Assembly (NCBI GenBank): GCA_035934555.1
Contig: DASYXT010000053.1
Span: forward strand, 1-64,000
Origin: DASYXT01 sp035934555
GTDB taxonomy: Bacteria; Verrucomicrobiota; Verrucomicrobiia; Limisphaerales; UBA8199
Reading direction: 5' to 3'
Length of the DNA: 64,000 bases
Part shown: positions 53,201-60,406 of the stretch, piece by piece
Position numbering within the stretch: the first letter of the stretch is position 1
Layout: each line of letters opens with the position of its first letter
Notes under the pieces: model-generated
Seen by the model: only the letters and a program-made list of their open reading frames with translations
Databases searched by the model: none
Told to the model about the DNA's origin: nothing
Position numbers and translations under genes: made by a program

Positions 53201-53944
53201 GGCTCTTTTATCGGAGGCGGCGACAACAACGTTGTGGCTGGCGGTGCAGCCCACTCGGTGATCGCCGGCGGCATCAACAACACCGCCTCGTTCGGCTACG
53301 GTGCCGTGGGCGGTGGTTGGGGGAACCAGGTCCTGGGCTTCTACGGCACGGTACCCGGAGGCATCAGCAACGTGGTGCAGGCCGACTACAGTATGGCCTG
53401 CGGCTACCACGCCATCGCCCAATCATCCGGCAGCTTCGTCTGGGCCGACTCCGCCGCCAGCTCATTCCCTTCGGCCGGAATCCCCAACACCTTCAATGTC
53501 CGCGCCACCGGCGGCGTTTACCTTTGGACCGGAATCAACGGTTCCGGCACTGTGGATGTCGGCGCCGTGCTGCCCGGTGGGAGCGGTTCCTGGTCGACGC
53601 TGAGCGACCGTAATGTCAAGAATGGCTTCGCCCCGGTGGATGTCGAGGCTGTGCTGGACAAAGTGGCCGGGTTGCCGCTCTCGCAGTGGAGTTATCGGAC
53701 CGAACCCGGCGTGCGGCATCTCGGCCCAATGGCTCAGGATTTTTATGCCGCGTTTTGTGTGGGTGAAGATGACAAACACATTGCCACCGTGGACGAAGGC
53801 GGCGTGGCGCTGGCGGCCATTCAGGCGTTGAGCAAGAAACTCGAACAGAAGGAAACCGAGATAACCGACTTAAAACGGCGACTCGAAGCTCTCGAGAAAG
53901 CCATTCTCAATCAAAAACCGGTTGAAACTGGTTCGGGTCGGTGA
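50261..53944 (+). CDS. Giant YadA-head-like repeat protein with S74 chaperone
   Basis: The 1227-residue exported protein has a signal peptide (about residues 1-29, LLTLLTTFNPGVPASFAQG). An N-terminal beta domain (30-130, TAFTYQGQLNNNGTPANGSY) follows, then about 800 residues of tandem repeats. The first ones are 15-residue YadA-head-like units (GTVGGGMGNSASGFWATVAG). Later ones are about 20 residues, of the form (S/Y)(S/F)(I/V)(I/G)GGG..N.I. The C-terminus has the peptidase S74 intramolecular chaperone (about 1110-1190, TLSDRNVKNGFAPVDVEAVL, then HLGPMAQDFYAAFCVGED) and a coiled coil (1190-1215). Such chaperones drive trimer folding of phage tail fibres and adhesins and usually cut themselves off. 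It is probably a trimeric surface fibre. Confidence 0.88.
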   Translation: MWMSNLRKGLALLTLLTTFNPGVPASFAQGTAFTYQGQLNNNGTPANGSYDLSFVLYATSTGGVAIAGPVTNSAVSVSNGLFTTIVDFGNVYAGTSNWLQIAVSTNAANTFIILAPRQQLSPVPYSITAENVSGTVAPSALGGTYTNAVNLNNAANQFSGSFTGNGANLTNVNASSLNGMGAASFWQLGGNNVASGQFLGSTNNQPVELRVNGQRSMRYEAGGANAGAPNVIGGSMLNSVLAGTSGATIAGGGTTNFNGLGTAYPNTVTATYGTVGGGMGNSASGFWATVAGGNQNTASGLNDSSVGGGQQNTASGNNATVSGGFQNRALGADATVGGGGNNTASGAGAYVGGGGYNGTISPGNSAGGAASAVGGGMLNSAVGNYAGILGGTNNSVTADLGAVGGGSGNSIQSGADHSFIGGGNNNSIQSGAGYSVLGGGSANLIEPSSTFSFLGGGSGNQINNAYNSTIGGGANNAINSGAVVSVIGGGVGNKILDSANYSFIGGGDANIIGTNSFESFIGGGGGNTMATGDSFAFIGGGSQNAIQTNANYSFIGGGANPLGGANNVIGPGARNGVIGGGSINLVGSNSVNSFIGGGQRNQILTNSSYASISGGADNTVANNSQYSFVGGGEQNQIGSQIATIGGGLANAIQTTCDGSVIGGGANNQIVQGAYYSVIGGGGSPLGYANSIGLSSYESFIGGGVNNAIAGLNNNCVIVGGGDENGGNSIGTSAPYSFIGGGNKNTILTEAANATITGGDGNVIQSGATYVFVGAGGFNTVGSASLGAVIAGGYGNSILTNSSYAVIAGGYGNSISSNSSGAVIVGGGDGGTLANSIGGYSGYSFIGGGEIISIQNSAAYSSIVGGHNNSIQLQAGYSVIGGGDQCNILDLSSYCCIGGGGFNTIGGNSLGSGIASGYGNWVQTNCTYCFIGGGLDNVIQTNALYSFIGGGNHNVIAGSSSGSVIAGGGYGAANTIGFNAGGSFIGGGDNNVVAGGAAHSVIAGGINNTASFGYGAVGGGWGNQVLGFYGTVPGGISNVVQADYSMACGYHAIAQSSGSFVWADSAASSFPSAGIPNTFNVRATGGVYLWTGINGSGTVDVGAVLPGGSGSWSTLSDRNVKNGFAPVDVEAVLDKVAGLPLSQWSYRTEPGVRHLGPMAQDFYAAFCVGEDDKHIATVDEGGVALAAIQALSKKLEQKETEITDLKRRLEALEKAILNQKPVETGSGR

Positions 53945-54478
53945 ACCGGTATGAGTGGAAGCATTGGGGTCGCGTCTTGTAATTTGGACAATTGGCTTTG
54001 GATTGCGCGCGACTGCTCCCACAAGGCAAGGACCAAGTGGTTGCCGGTAATCAAAACCCCGGCGAAGCCGTAATGCAGTTAAAAAAGCAATTTCCTATCA
54101 ATATCCGGGAGCAGATTAAACGTTTGCTGGAGCGCAACGCCAGCAACGACCGGATCCTCTCCTCATTGACTCTTGCGTGGCACAGTTTCTTGCTCGACCA
54201 GAAAATCGATGTCCTCACTGTTCGGGGCGGGAACCAATTCCAAACCAAGTTGGGACACGGCCTTCTTTACGTCTTCCACAGTTGGAGTCTCCGTCGAGCG
54301 CTTTCGATGGACACTTTACCTTCGTGGGAAGCGACAATCCCTACCCGACGATGCACACGGTCGCAACGGGCTGTCCGTAAACCAGGAAACCAGTGATGGG
54401 TAACTAGCGATCAGCATCCGTGCCATTCGCGACATCCGTGGTCAAACACAAACAACGACAACGAAAGGAAAGGAAAGG
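53945..54478. other. Mostly gene-free stretch with RAYT repeat
   Basis: A RAYT-type word (GCATTGGGGTCGCGTCTTGT, from about 53961) follows the head-repeat gene. A plus-strand frame from 54074 (MQLKKQFPINIREQIKRLLE, then RILSSLTLAWHSFLLDQKID) to 54396 has coding character at its start but no recognised domain, and may be a broken gene. The segment AAAAAAGCAATTTCCTATC near 54082 resembles one at 11795. Confidence 0.35.
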
Positions 54479-54595
54479 ATGAACAACAAATTCGATGAAC
54501 TGGCCAAAGCCATGGCCCAATCGGTGACCCGGTCGCCGAATGCACGGGGCGAGGTTACCTGCCAAGGCTGGCCCGCGAGACTCTCGCGGAGTTGA
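54479..54595 (+). pseudogene. Truncated twin-arginine-leader-like gene start
   Basis: A very good ribosome site (AAGGAAAGGAAAGG) precedes ATG 54479 and MNNKFDELAKAMAQSVTR. That is the typical start of proteins whose leader continues with a twin-arginine and hydrophobic segment. Here the frame turns into unrelated residues after SVTR and stops at 54593-54595, so only the first 18 codons of a gene seem to remain. Confidence 0.45.
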
Positions 54596-54643
54596 ACGCG
54601 TGTCATCTTCCCATATGTGAGGGATCAACGCCTTCAGACAGGC

Positions 54644-54676
54644 AAAGAAAAAGGGGAGCCGTGCGGCTCCCCTCAG
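54644..54676 (-). terminator. Rho-independent terminator of the cytochrome c gene
   Basis: Read on the minus strand, an 8-base perfect stem GGGGAGCC/GGCTCCCC (54672-54665 and 54660-54653) with a four-base loop is followed by CTTTTTCTTTG, about 30 bases after the cytochrome stop codon. Confidence 0.8.
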
Positions 54677-54703
54677 GAGGATTCTCTAAAAACCGGCAGC
54701 GGT

Positions 54704-55027
54704 TTACTTTTTCAGATTGTGAACGTAGGCGACCAGCGCTTTGACCTCGTCGTCGCTCAGGTCGGCAAACGCCTTCATGCGGACCTTGTCGCCGTCTTTG
54801 ATGCCTTCCTTAATCGCCTTGGCCAAATCGGCATCTTTGGTGCCTTGGATTTTGGCATCGGTCAGGTCTTTGATTTCGAGTTTCTTGCCCATCTTGGTAT
54901 CGCCTTTGCCGTCCACGCCGTGGCATTTGGCGCAGTCTTTTTCGAAGGTTTCCTTGGCATCGCCGGCGTGGGCGCTGAGGGCGCCCGCGGCGGCGAGGGC
55001 CAGTCCGATTACTACCAGTTTTTTCAT
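54704..55027 (-). CDS. Class I c-type cytochrome
   Basis: The 107-residue periplasmic electron carrier has a signal peptide (residues 1-21, LVVIGLALAAAGALSAHA). The heme-binding motif is CAKCH (C32, C35, H36, in CAKCHGVDGKGD) and a likely distal axial Met is M84 in KVRMKAFADL. The C-terminal helix is DDEVKALVAYVHNL. Size and layout fit small mono-heme cytochromes such as c5/c6/c551. Start is ATG 55027. It is a single-gene unit with a downstream intrinsic terminator. Its redox partner is not visible in the window. Confidence 0.93.
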   Translation of the reverse strand: MKKLVVIGLALAAAGALSAHAGDAKETFEKDCAKCHGVDGKGDTKMGKKLEIKDLTDAKIQGTKDADLAKAIKEGIKDGDKVRMKAFADLSDDEVKALVAYVHNLKK

Positions 55028-55353
55028 AAGTTTGCTTTCGCTGTTGTTGCGGTCCGATAATTCGACGCGCAAGTTATCTGTTCGATTCAAGGCCTGGAGC
55101 CCGGGCCGGACGACCAGCCTGCTCCCAATTGCTTTGTCGGAGCAAAAAATGGTTGCATGCACCTTTCTGCGCTTCCCTGAATTTGCGATTTACTTAACTT
55201 ATTTTGGCCAGAAGGTGGTTGAAGGGTCCAGGTATGGCTTGCCTTGAGCGAGCGAGGCGCTAGAAAAACTTTTATGAAGACATTCACGGCGACCAAGGCC
55301 AGAAACAACCGGGGCTGCTAATGAAGCGCGCGCTCGACGGAGAAGACACCGGC
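55028..55353. other. Intergenic region between two minus-strand genes
   Basis: The 326 bases lie between the cytochrome c start and the stop of the permease-RCC1 gene. The cytochrome promoter is expected between 55030 and 55200. On the plus strand it holds a short remnant (55274-55321) listed separately. Nothing else is evident. Confidence 0.45.
55274..55321 (+). pseudogene. Possible Phd/YefM antitoxin N-terminal scrap
   Basis: ATG 55274 begins MKTFTATKARNNRGC and stops at TAA 55319-55321. The first twelve residues match the usual start of Phd/YefM antitoxins (MKTxTATEARNNF.). The rest of the gene is missing. The downstream frame overlapping at 55321 is only antisense to the permease gene. 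Short, so weak. Confidence 0.3.
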
Positions 55354-58314
55354 TCATGGTCCATCCAGCCGCAGCAACGGGCGCGGCTGCTTCTGCACGG
55401 CTGGGACGGCTGCGCCGCCACGGAACGGCGTAGCGCCACGCGCGCTGCCCAGCATCCCCTGGAACTGGCGCTGGATATCCTTCAGCCGGGTTGCGAGGTC
55501 CGGGCTGGGTTCCTTGCCCTCGTCAACCCCCCAGGTCCAGAGCGTATCATCAGCGGTCAGGCCAAAGGCGGTAGCCCCGCCGCTCCAAAGGGCAACCCAG
55601 TCGGTTCGTTTGCCAACCCGGTGCCAACTCGGATCCGATACGGTGATAGGCAGGCCGCCGTAGGCAAAAGCTTTTTCCCATAGCGAGCCATCGTTGCGCA
55701 GAACGAAGAGCCTGGGCTGGCCGGTATAGGCGTATGCGACCCTGCCGGGGCTGACGTTCGAGGCGTCCAAGCGCCCAACAGCATTTATCGGCACCCCTGG
55801 ACCGGGAGCGCCGTAAAAAAGGTCCCACAGGTCCCCCGACCGCGACAACAGCATCGGGAAAACCCCGGGCGCGACTCCGGCCCAATTGGTTTCGAGGCAT
55901 ATTTGCGTGGGAGCAGGCAGGCGGAGAGGCGAAGCGGTGCGGGTAGCGAAAAGATAGACGCTACCCCAAGCCCAGGCGCTGCCGTCAGTGCGCAAGGCCA
56001 GTGTGCCGCTCCAAGTGGCGAAGACGGCAGCCCAATCCTCATTGGTGCCGAGCTGGATGGGTTCAGGAACAAAAGTGGCAGCAGGTCGGGGCCAGCCTGC
56101 GACAGCTACCGTTGCCGAGCCGCCAGGCAAGGCAGCGGCGGGGATGCCGAGCTGGCCCATAAAATTCTCTCCCCACGCCCACAGCGTCCCATCGCGGCGC
56201 AAAGCAACCGAATGGCTGCGCGAGCCGGCAATGGCTGCCCAGTCATGGTTCGTCCCCACCTGCCGAAGACCCCCGCCCCCGAAGCGGACGCCGCATTCCC
56301 AGAGCGTGCCGTCCGCCTGGCGCGCCAGGGTGTGGCTTGGGGCCGCGACCGCCTCGACCCAATCCCGGTTGGTGCCCAGTTGGCAGGGCACCGCGGCGCG
56401 CTCAGGCCCTCCCGCCAATCCCCAACGCCAGAGTGAACCGTCCGGAAGAATGAACAGCGCTCCGCCAATCCCGGCGAACACGCGCATCGGGCCGTTGGTA
56501 TGGGTGAGCGACACCAGGAGTGGCGGCGGGTCATGGGAGCTTGGCCGCAGCCACAGGAACAAGCTCGCAATGACGAGCAATGCCAGGCCGCCCGAGAGCA
56601 ACCTGGCGGGATGGAACACCCATCGGCGCAGCGAGCCGGCTGGAGCCGGTCGCGGGCTCGCTTGCCGAGGTTGTTCAGCCGGCCTGGCCGGGAGCACGGC
56701 TCGGACGTGCGGGAAGTCGAACCGCCGCAGCGCCGATTGCCGGAAGCGATAATGCAATTGCCTCCAGGCCAGCAATGAGAAAACCAGGTCCGCAGCCAAA
56801 CCCAACCCAGCCCAGAGCGCGAGGCGAAACTGCCAGCTCGGATTCCAGTCTCCGCCTCGGGTCAGCCAAACCCAGGTCTGGCCACCAGCCAACACGGCCC
56901 CGAATCCCAGCCAGGGCAGGACGAGCAACCGCAGCAGCGTGCCGATCGTGGCGTTATTATGACTGCGGGCCAGGAGGGCCCGCGACATGCCCACCCATGC
57001 CAAGGCCACCAAGTCAGCCACCAACATTGCCATGCCAGCCACCCAGGCCGGCCCCGGGAGAACATCGCGCGACGGAAGAATCCATACCTCCAGCAGGAAG
57101 ATTTCCAGCGCCAATGTCACCAGCAGCGGTTTGAGAAATTGCCGGCGCAGAGCCAGCCATTGACCGTGGACAATGCCCTGCGGCGTGAGCGAGGTTGAAA
57201 GCAGCAATTCAAGGCCGCCGGTCGCTTTGTCTTCGGCAAGCTGCTGGCCGGCTTCGATGGTCACCCAGACCTTCAACGCGCCGTTGAGCAGCAGGGCGGT
57301 GAGGACGGCCACAACCGGGTCCAGCCAAAGCCGCCCCGAGGCCAGCCATCCGATACACCACCATCCGGCCAGGCAGCCCATAAATGTCCACACATGCACC
57401 GGCTTGCGCCGCGCACGCGCTGCCAGCCAGTAAAACGCATTCACGTCCAGCAACCGTGCGCGGAATGGGCCTTGCCCGGCAGGGCTGCCATAATTCCACG
57501 CACGCCAGAACTGGCGCCAGCGCCTCTTAGGTGCGGGCGCGGCCGCATGGTCCTGCCAGGAACGGGGAACGATGAGGCTCGCCAGCCAAATCAGCAGGCC
57601 GCTCAAGCCCAACGTCAACCCGACCGAACCCCAGAATTGCGTGGGCGCGGCTTGGTAATGCACATCGGAGCAGAGGTAAAACGCGTAAGGCGGACAAGGC
57701 AACAGCAACTGGGGAATGACCAGCCTGGCGGGGGTGAAGTTTTCCACCAGGCCCATGCACGCAGGCGGTCCGCCGACAAAGAGCAGCAGCAGCAGGAAGT
57801 TGGCTGCCATCGCCTGTTTGAAATCGCGCGCCAGGGCCGAGCCGAGCATCCCCACCGCCAGCGAAAACAGGAAGGTGTTGACCAGCACCAGCACCATCCG
57901 CCAGAGCTCGGCGTTGGTGATTCCCCCCAGAAGCATCGGCAACGCCAGGATCGGAAAGACGGCCAGCAGCCCGTAAAAACCGTTGAGTGAGCTGGCGACG
58001 AGCTTGCCCAGCACGACATCGTGGCCCTTCAAATCCGTCAGGAACAGCAGGCCCAGCGTGCCCTCACGCCGCTCCTGGCTGAGGCAATCGGCGGTCGAGC
58101 GCCGCCCATACGCCAGCCCGTAGAGCAGCAACAGCCCCGCCAGCCACTCGAAGATGGTCCGGCCCATGAGTGACGCCGGCATGCCGAGGGTGATGAAAAA
58201 AATCAGCGCGGCAATGGTCAACCCGACCAACGCGAGGGCCAGCCTAACCCAATAGGTGCCCGGGCGTCGGGAGGCGACGCGCAACTCGCGCTCAACAATG
58301 GGCAGGACACTCAT
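55354..58314 (-). CDS. ABC-2-type permease fused to RCC1-like repeats
   Basis: The 986-residue membrane protein starts at ATG 58314 (MSVLPIVERELRVASRRPGT). Residues 1-540 form an ABC-2/NatB-like permease with about ten to twelve hydrophobic helices and the EREL...RRP entry motif. One more helix (about 590-607, SGGLALLVIASLFLWLRP) leads to residues 615-980. That segment is an RCC1-type beta-propeller with repeats such as HTLARQADGTLWECG, HSVALRRDGTLWAWGENFM and LALRTDGSAWAWGSVY. A propeller joined to an ABC permease is unusual. No ATP-binding partner gene is adjacent: the upstream neighbour is MutS-like. The propeller is predicted outside the membrane. Confidence 0.8.
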   Translation of the reverse strand: MSVLPIVERELRVASRRPGTYWVRLALALVGLTIAALIFFITLGMPASLMGRTIFEWLAGLLLLYGLAYGRRSTADCLSQERREGTLGLLFLTDLKGHDVVLGKLVASSLNGFYGLLAVFPILALPMLLGGITNAELWRMVLVLVNTFLFSLAVGMLGSALARDFKQAMAANFLLLLLFVGGPPACMGLVENFTPARLVIPQLLLPCPPYAFYLCSDVHYQAAPTQFWGSVGLTLGLSGLLIWLASLIVPRSWQDHAAAPAPKRRWRQFWRAWNYGSPAGQGPFRARLLDVNAFYWLAARARRKPVHVWTFMGCLAGWWCIGWLASGRLWLDPVVAVLTALLLNGALKVWVTIEAGQQLAEDKATGGLELLLSTSLTPQGIVHGQWLALRRQFLKPLLVTLALEIFLLEVWILPSRDVLPGPAWVAGMAMLVADLVALAWVGMSRALLARSHNNATIGTLLRLLVLPWLGFGAVLAGGQTWVWLTRGGDWNPSWQFRLALWAGLGLAADLVFSLLAWRQLHYRFRQSALRRFDFPHVRAVLPARPAEQPRQASPRPAPAGSLRRWVFHPARLLSGGLALLVIASLFLWLRPSSHDPPPLLVSLTHTNGPMRVFAGIGGALFILPDGSLWRWGLAGGPERAAVPCQLGTNRDWVEAVAAPSHTLARQADGTLWECGVRFGGGGLRQVGTNHDWAAIAGSRSHSVALRRDGTLWAWGENFMGQLGIPAAALPGGSATVAVAGWPRPAATFVPEPIQLGTNEDWAAVFATWSGTLALRTDGSAWAWGSVYLFATRTASPLRLPAPTQICLETNWAGVAPGVFPMLLSRSGDLWDLFYGAPGPGVPINAVGRLDASNVSPGRVAYAYTGQPRLFVLRNDGSLWEKAFAYGGLPITVSDPSWHRVGKRTDWVALWSGGATAFGLTADDTLWTWGVDEGKEPSPDLATRLKDIQRQFQGMLGSARGATPFRGGAAVPAVQKQPRPLLRLDGP

Positions 58315-58375
58315 CGCGGTGCATCCCGGGATGGTCCGGCAACCGGCAGCGCGAAACAAGGGGAAGTTGCCCGTT

Positions 58376-60160
58376 TCACTCGGTCACGTCCAATCCCACT
58401 GAACGCATCAACTCAAGGGCGTTGCTTTTCTGGACGACTCCCGGGCGCAGGAGGTAATCGAAACTCATCTTGCCGTTGAGGATCTGGTCTTCGAAATGGT
58501 AATTGGCGCCGGGCGGCTGGAGCTCTTCGGCGATCTTGGCCAGTGCCAGGTCGTGCGTGGTGAGCAAGCCCAACGCGCCGCGTTGCACCAGAGCCCGCGC
58601 GACGCATCCGGCCCCGATCCGGCGATCATGGGAATTGGTGCCGCCCAGGATTTCATCGAGCAAGAACACCAGCGTCGTTCCCTGGCCCGCAAGCTTCACG
58701 ATTTGGCCCAGCCGGGTGATTTCCGCATAGAAACGAGAGGTTCCTTCCTGAATGGAATCCACCGTGCGAATGGAGGCGCCGATGCGGAAAGGGGTCATGT
58801 AAAACCTGCGCGCACGGACCGGCCCCCCCGCGAGCGCCAAGGCCAGATTGACACCAATGGTGCGCAGGTAAGTACTTTTGCCGGACATGTTGGAGCCGCT
58901 GACCACGATGAGCGGGCAGTCCGGGCCAAGCGAGACATCATTGGCAACGCATTTGGTTTCGGCCATCAGCGGATGCTTCAGGCCTTCGGCCTGGATTTGC
59001 GCGGGAGCCGAGGCGGGCAGGAATTCCGGAAAAGGGTCCGCCGGATGCTCGAAGGCGTAACCAGCCAAGGACGAGAGCGCCTCGATTTCACCCAAACGGC
59101 GAAGGGAGGGCTCGACCATTGAGCCGAAGCGTGCCCGCCAGGCTTCGACGGCGAAGGCGACTTGAGTTTGCAACAGAAACCAACCGCCGATGGCCGCAAG
59201 TACCGGGTTATCGCGTGAAGCGATCCAGGAATATAAGGTCGCCAGGCGTTGGATTGCCTGAGAAGCGGAAAGGCCCGGGCTTTGGCAATCTGCGTCCATG
59301 CGCCGCAGACGTTCGCTCTTGAAATTCTCTGTTTCCAGGCAATCAAAGACGTCGGCCAGCCATTTCAAATCATGCTGAACTACACCCACCGTGCGGGTGA
59401 CGTTCTGAACACGGCGCTTATAGAGCTGGGCCAGGGAATATTCGACGGCAAGTGCGGCCAGGCACCATGGCCATTGGCCGGCGATGAGCAAAGCCAAGCT
59501 CAGCCACGGCAGGCAAAATGCGAGCACGCGCACGGCATTGGAGTTCAGGACACGCGGCTGGTGAGCCCATGAGATCAAGGATTCAGTAGGAATCCACGCC
59601 TGCGCCTCAGCGGCGAGAAATCCCAACCGTTCGCGCAAATCCACTTTCGGACGCAATTCCCTGATGGCCTCCTGCCGCGCGAGGATTTCCGTGGGCGCGG
59701 CGGGTTCCAGCAACCAGCCGGCCAAGGTGGTCCGGCCAATTTGTGTATGGGCGGCATTCACCAACTCGAACAAGGAACCGACGCCAAAGATGTCCAGGTC
59801 CGCGGCATAGGGATGGTGTGGATCGAGGAATTCCGTTCCGGGGGACCCTTTGCCTGACCAGGTTCCGTCCAGGCGCTCGAGACCTGATTGATAGAACCGA
59901 ATGCCGCGTCGAGCTGCGCTCCTGGCCTCTTCGATGCGGATATGCCAGATCCCGGTCAGCAGCAATCCGAGCAAGAGGGTTATCAGGACGACGCCCCAGG
60001 AAACTTGAGTGCGGCAGAGTAGTGCCGCGAACGCCAACAAGCCGACGAGAAACAAAAACCGCAAATTACCCATCCGCGAATGGGAGCGCTCGAAGGTCTC
60101 CGCGCGCCTGGACCAGCCCGACAACCGCGACTGGTATTCTAATCTTGGATCCACAGTCAT
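58376..60160 (-). CDS. Membrane-anchored MutS-family ATPase
   Basis: The 594-residue protein starts at ATG 60160. Two hydrophobic helices near residues 30-70 and another pair near 215-250 suggest membrane attachment. The C-terminal 200 residues are a MutS domain V ATPase: Walker A SGSNMSGKSTYLRTIG (about 423-438), SIRTVDSIQEGTSRFYAEI, Walker B LVFLLDEILGGTNSHDR and LLTTHDLALA. The DNA-clamp and mismatch-recognition domains of true MutS are not apparent, and there is no Smr domain as in MutS2. This MutS-related membrane branch is widespread and uncharacterised. Its start is divergent from the SNF2 gene. Confidence 0.85.
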   Translation of the reverse strand: MTVDPRLEYQSRLSGWSRRAETFERSHSRMGNLRFLFLVGLLAFAALLCRTQVSWGVVLITLLLGLLLTGIWHIRIEEARSAARRGIRFYQSGLERLDGTWSGKGSPGTEFLDPHHPYAADLDIFGVGSLFELVNAAHTQIGRTTLAGWLLEPAAPTEILARQEAIRELRPKVDLRERLGFLAAEAQAWIPTESLISWAHQPRVLNSNAVRVLAFCLPWLSLALLIAGQWPWCLAALAVEYSLAQLYKRRVQNVTRTVGVVQHDLKWLADVFDCLETENFKSERLRRMDADCQSPGLSASQAIQRLATLYSWIASRDNPVLAAIGGWFLLQTQVAFAVEAWRARFGSMVEPSLRRLGEIEALSSLAGYAFEHPADPFPEFLPASAPAQIQAEGLKHPLMAETKCVANDVSLGPDCPLIVVSGSNMSGKSTYLRTIGVNLALALAGGPVRARRFYMTPFRIGASIRTVDSIQEGTSRFYAEITRLGQIVKLAGQGTTLVFLLDEILGGTNSHDRRIGAGCVARALVQRGALGLLTTHDLALAKIAEELQPPGANYHFEDQILNGKMSFDYLLRPGVVQKSNALELMRSVGLDVTE

Positions 60161-60406
60161 GTCACAGGAAGTTCGCGGATTTTCCAGGAGTAACGCCCGC
60201 CGCAGCGCAGAGGTTGGCAACGTTATGGGAACTGAGCAAGCACGATGGAAAGTTTGGGGAACCGGCAGGCTGGGCTCGCGGTGCACGGGGACGTTTTGCG
60301 GATGGAGGAGAGAGGGCGACGGGCTTCTGCCGATATTCCCTCGAAAGCGAAAAGAGCTGCGAAATGGCTTTGCCAAGCGCCTGCGCCGTGCGGCAGAGTC
60401 GGACGG

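Noticed and set aside
55321..55683. Plus-strand frame overlapping the Phd-like scrap
   Set aside because: It lies antisense to the RCC1 part of the permease gene and its residues do not continue a Phd fold.
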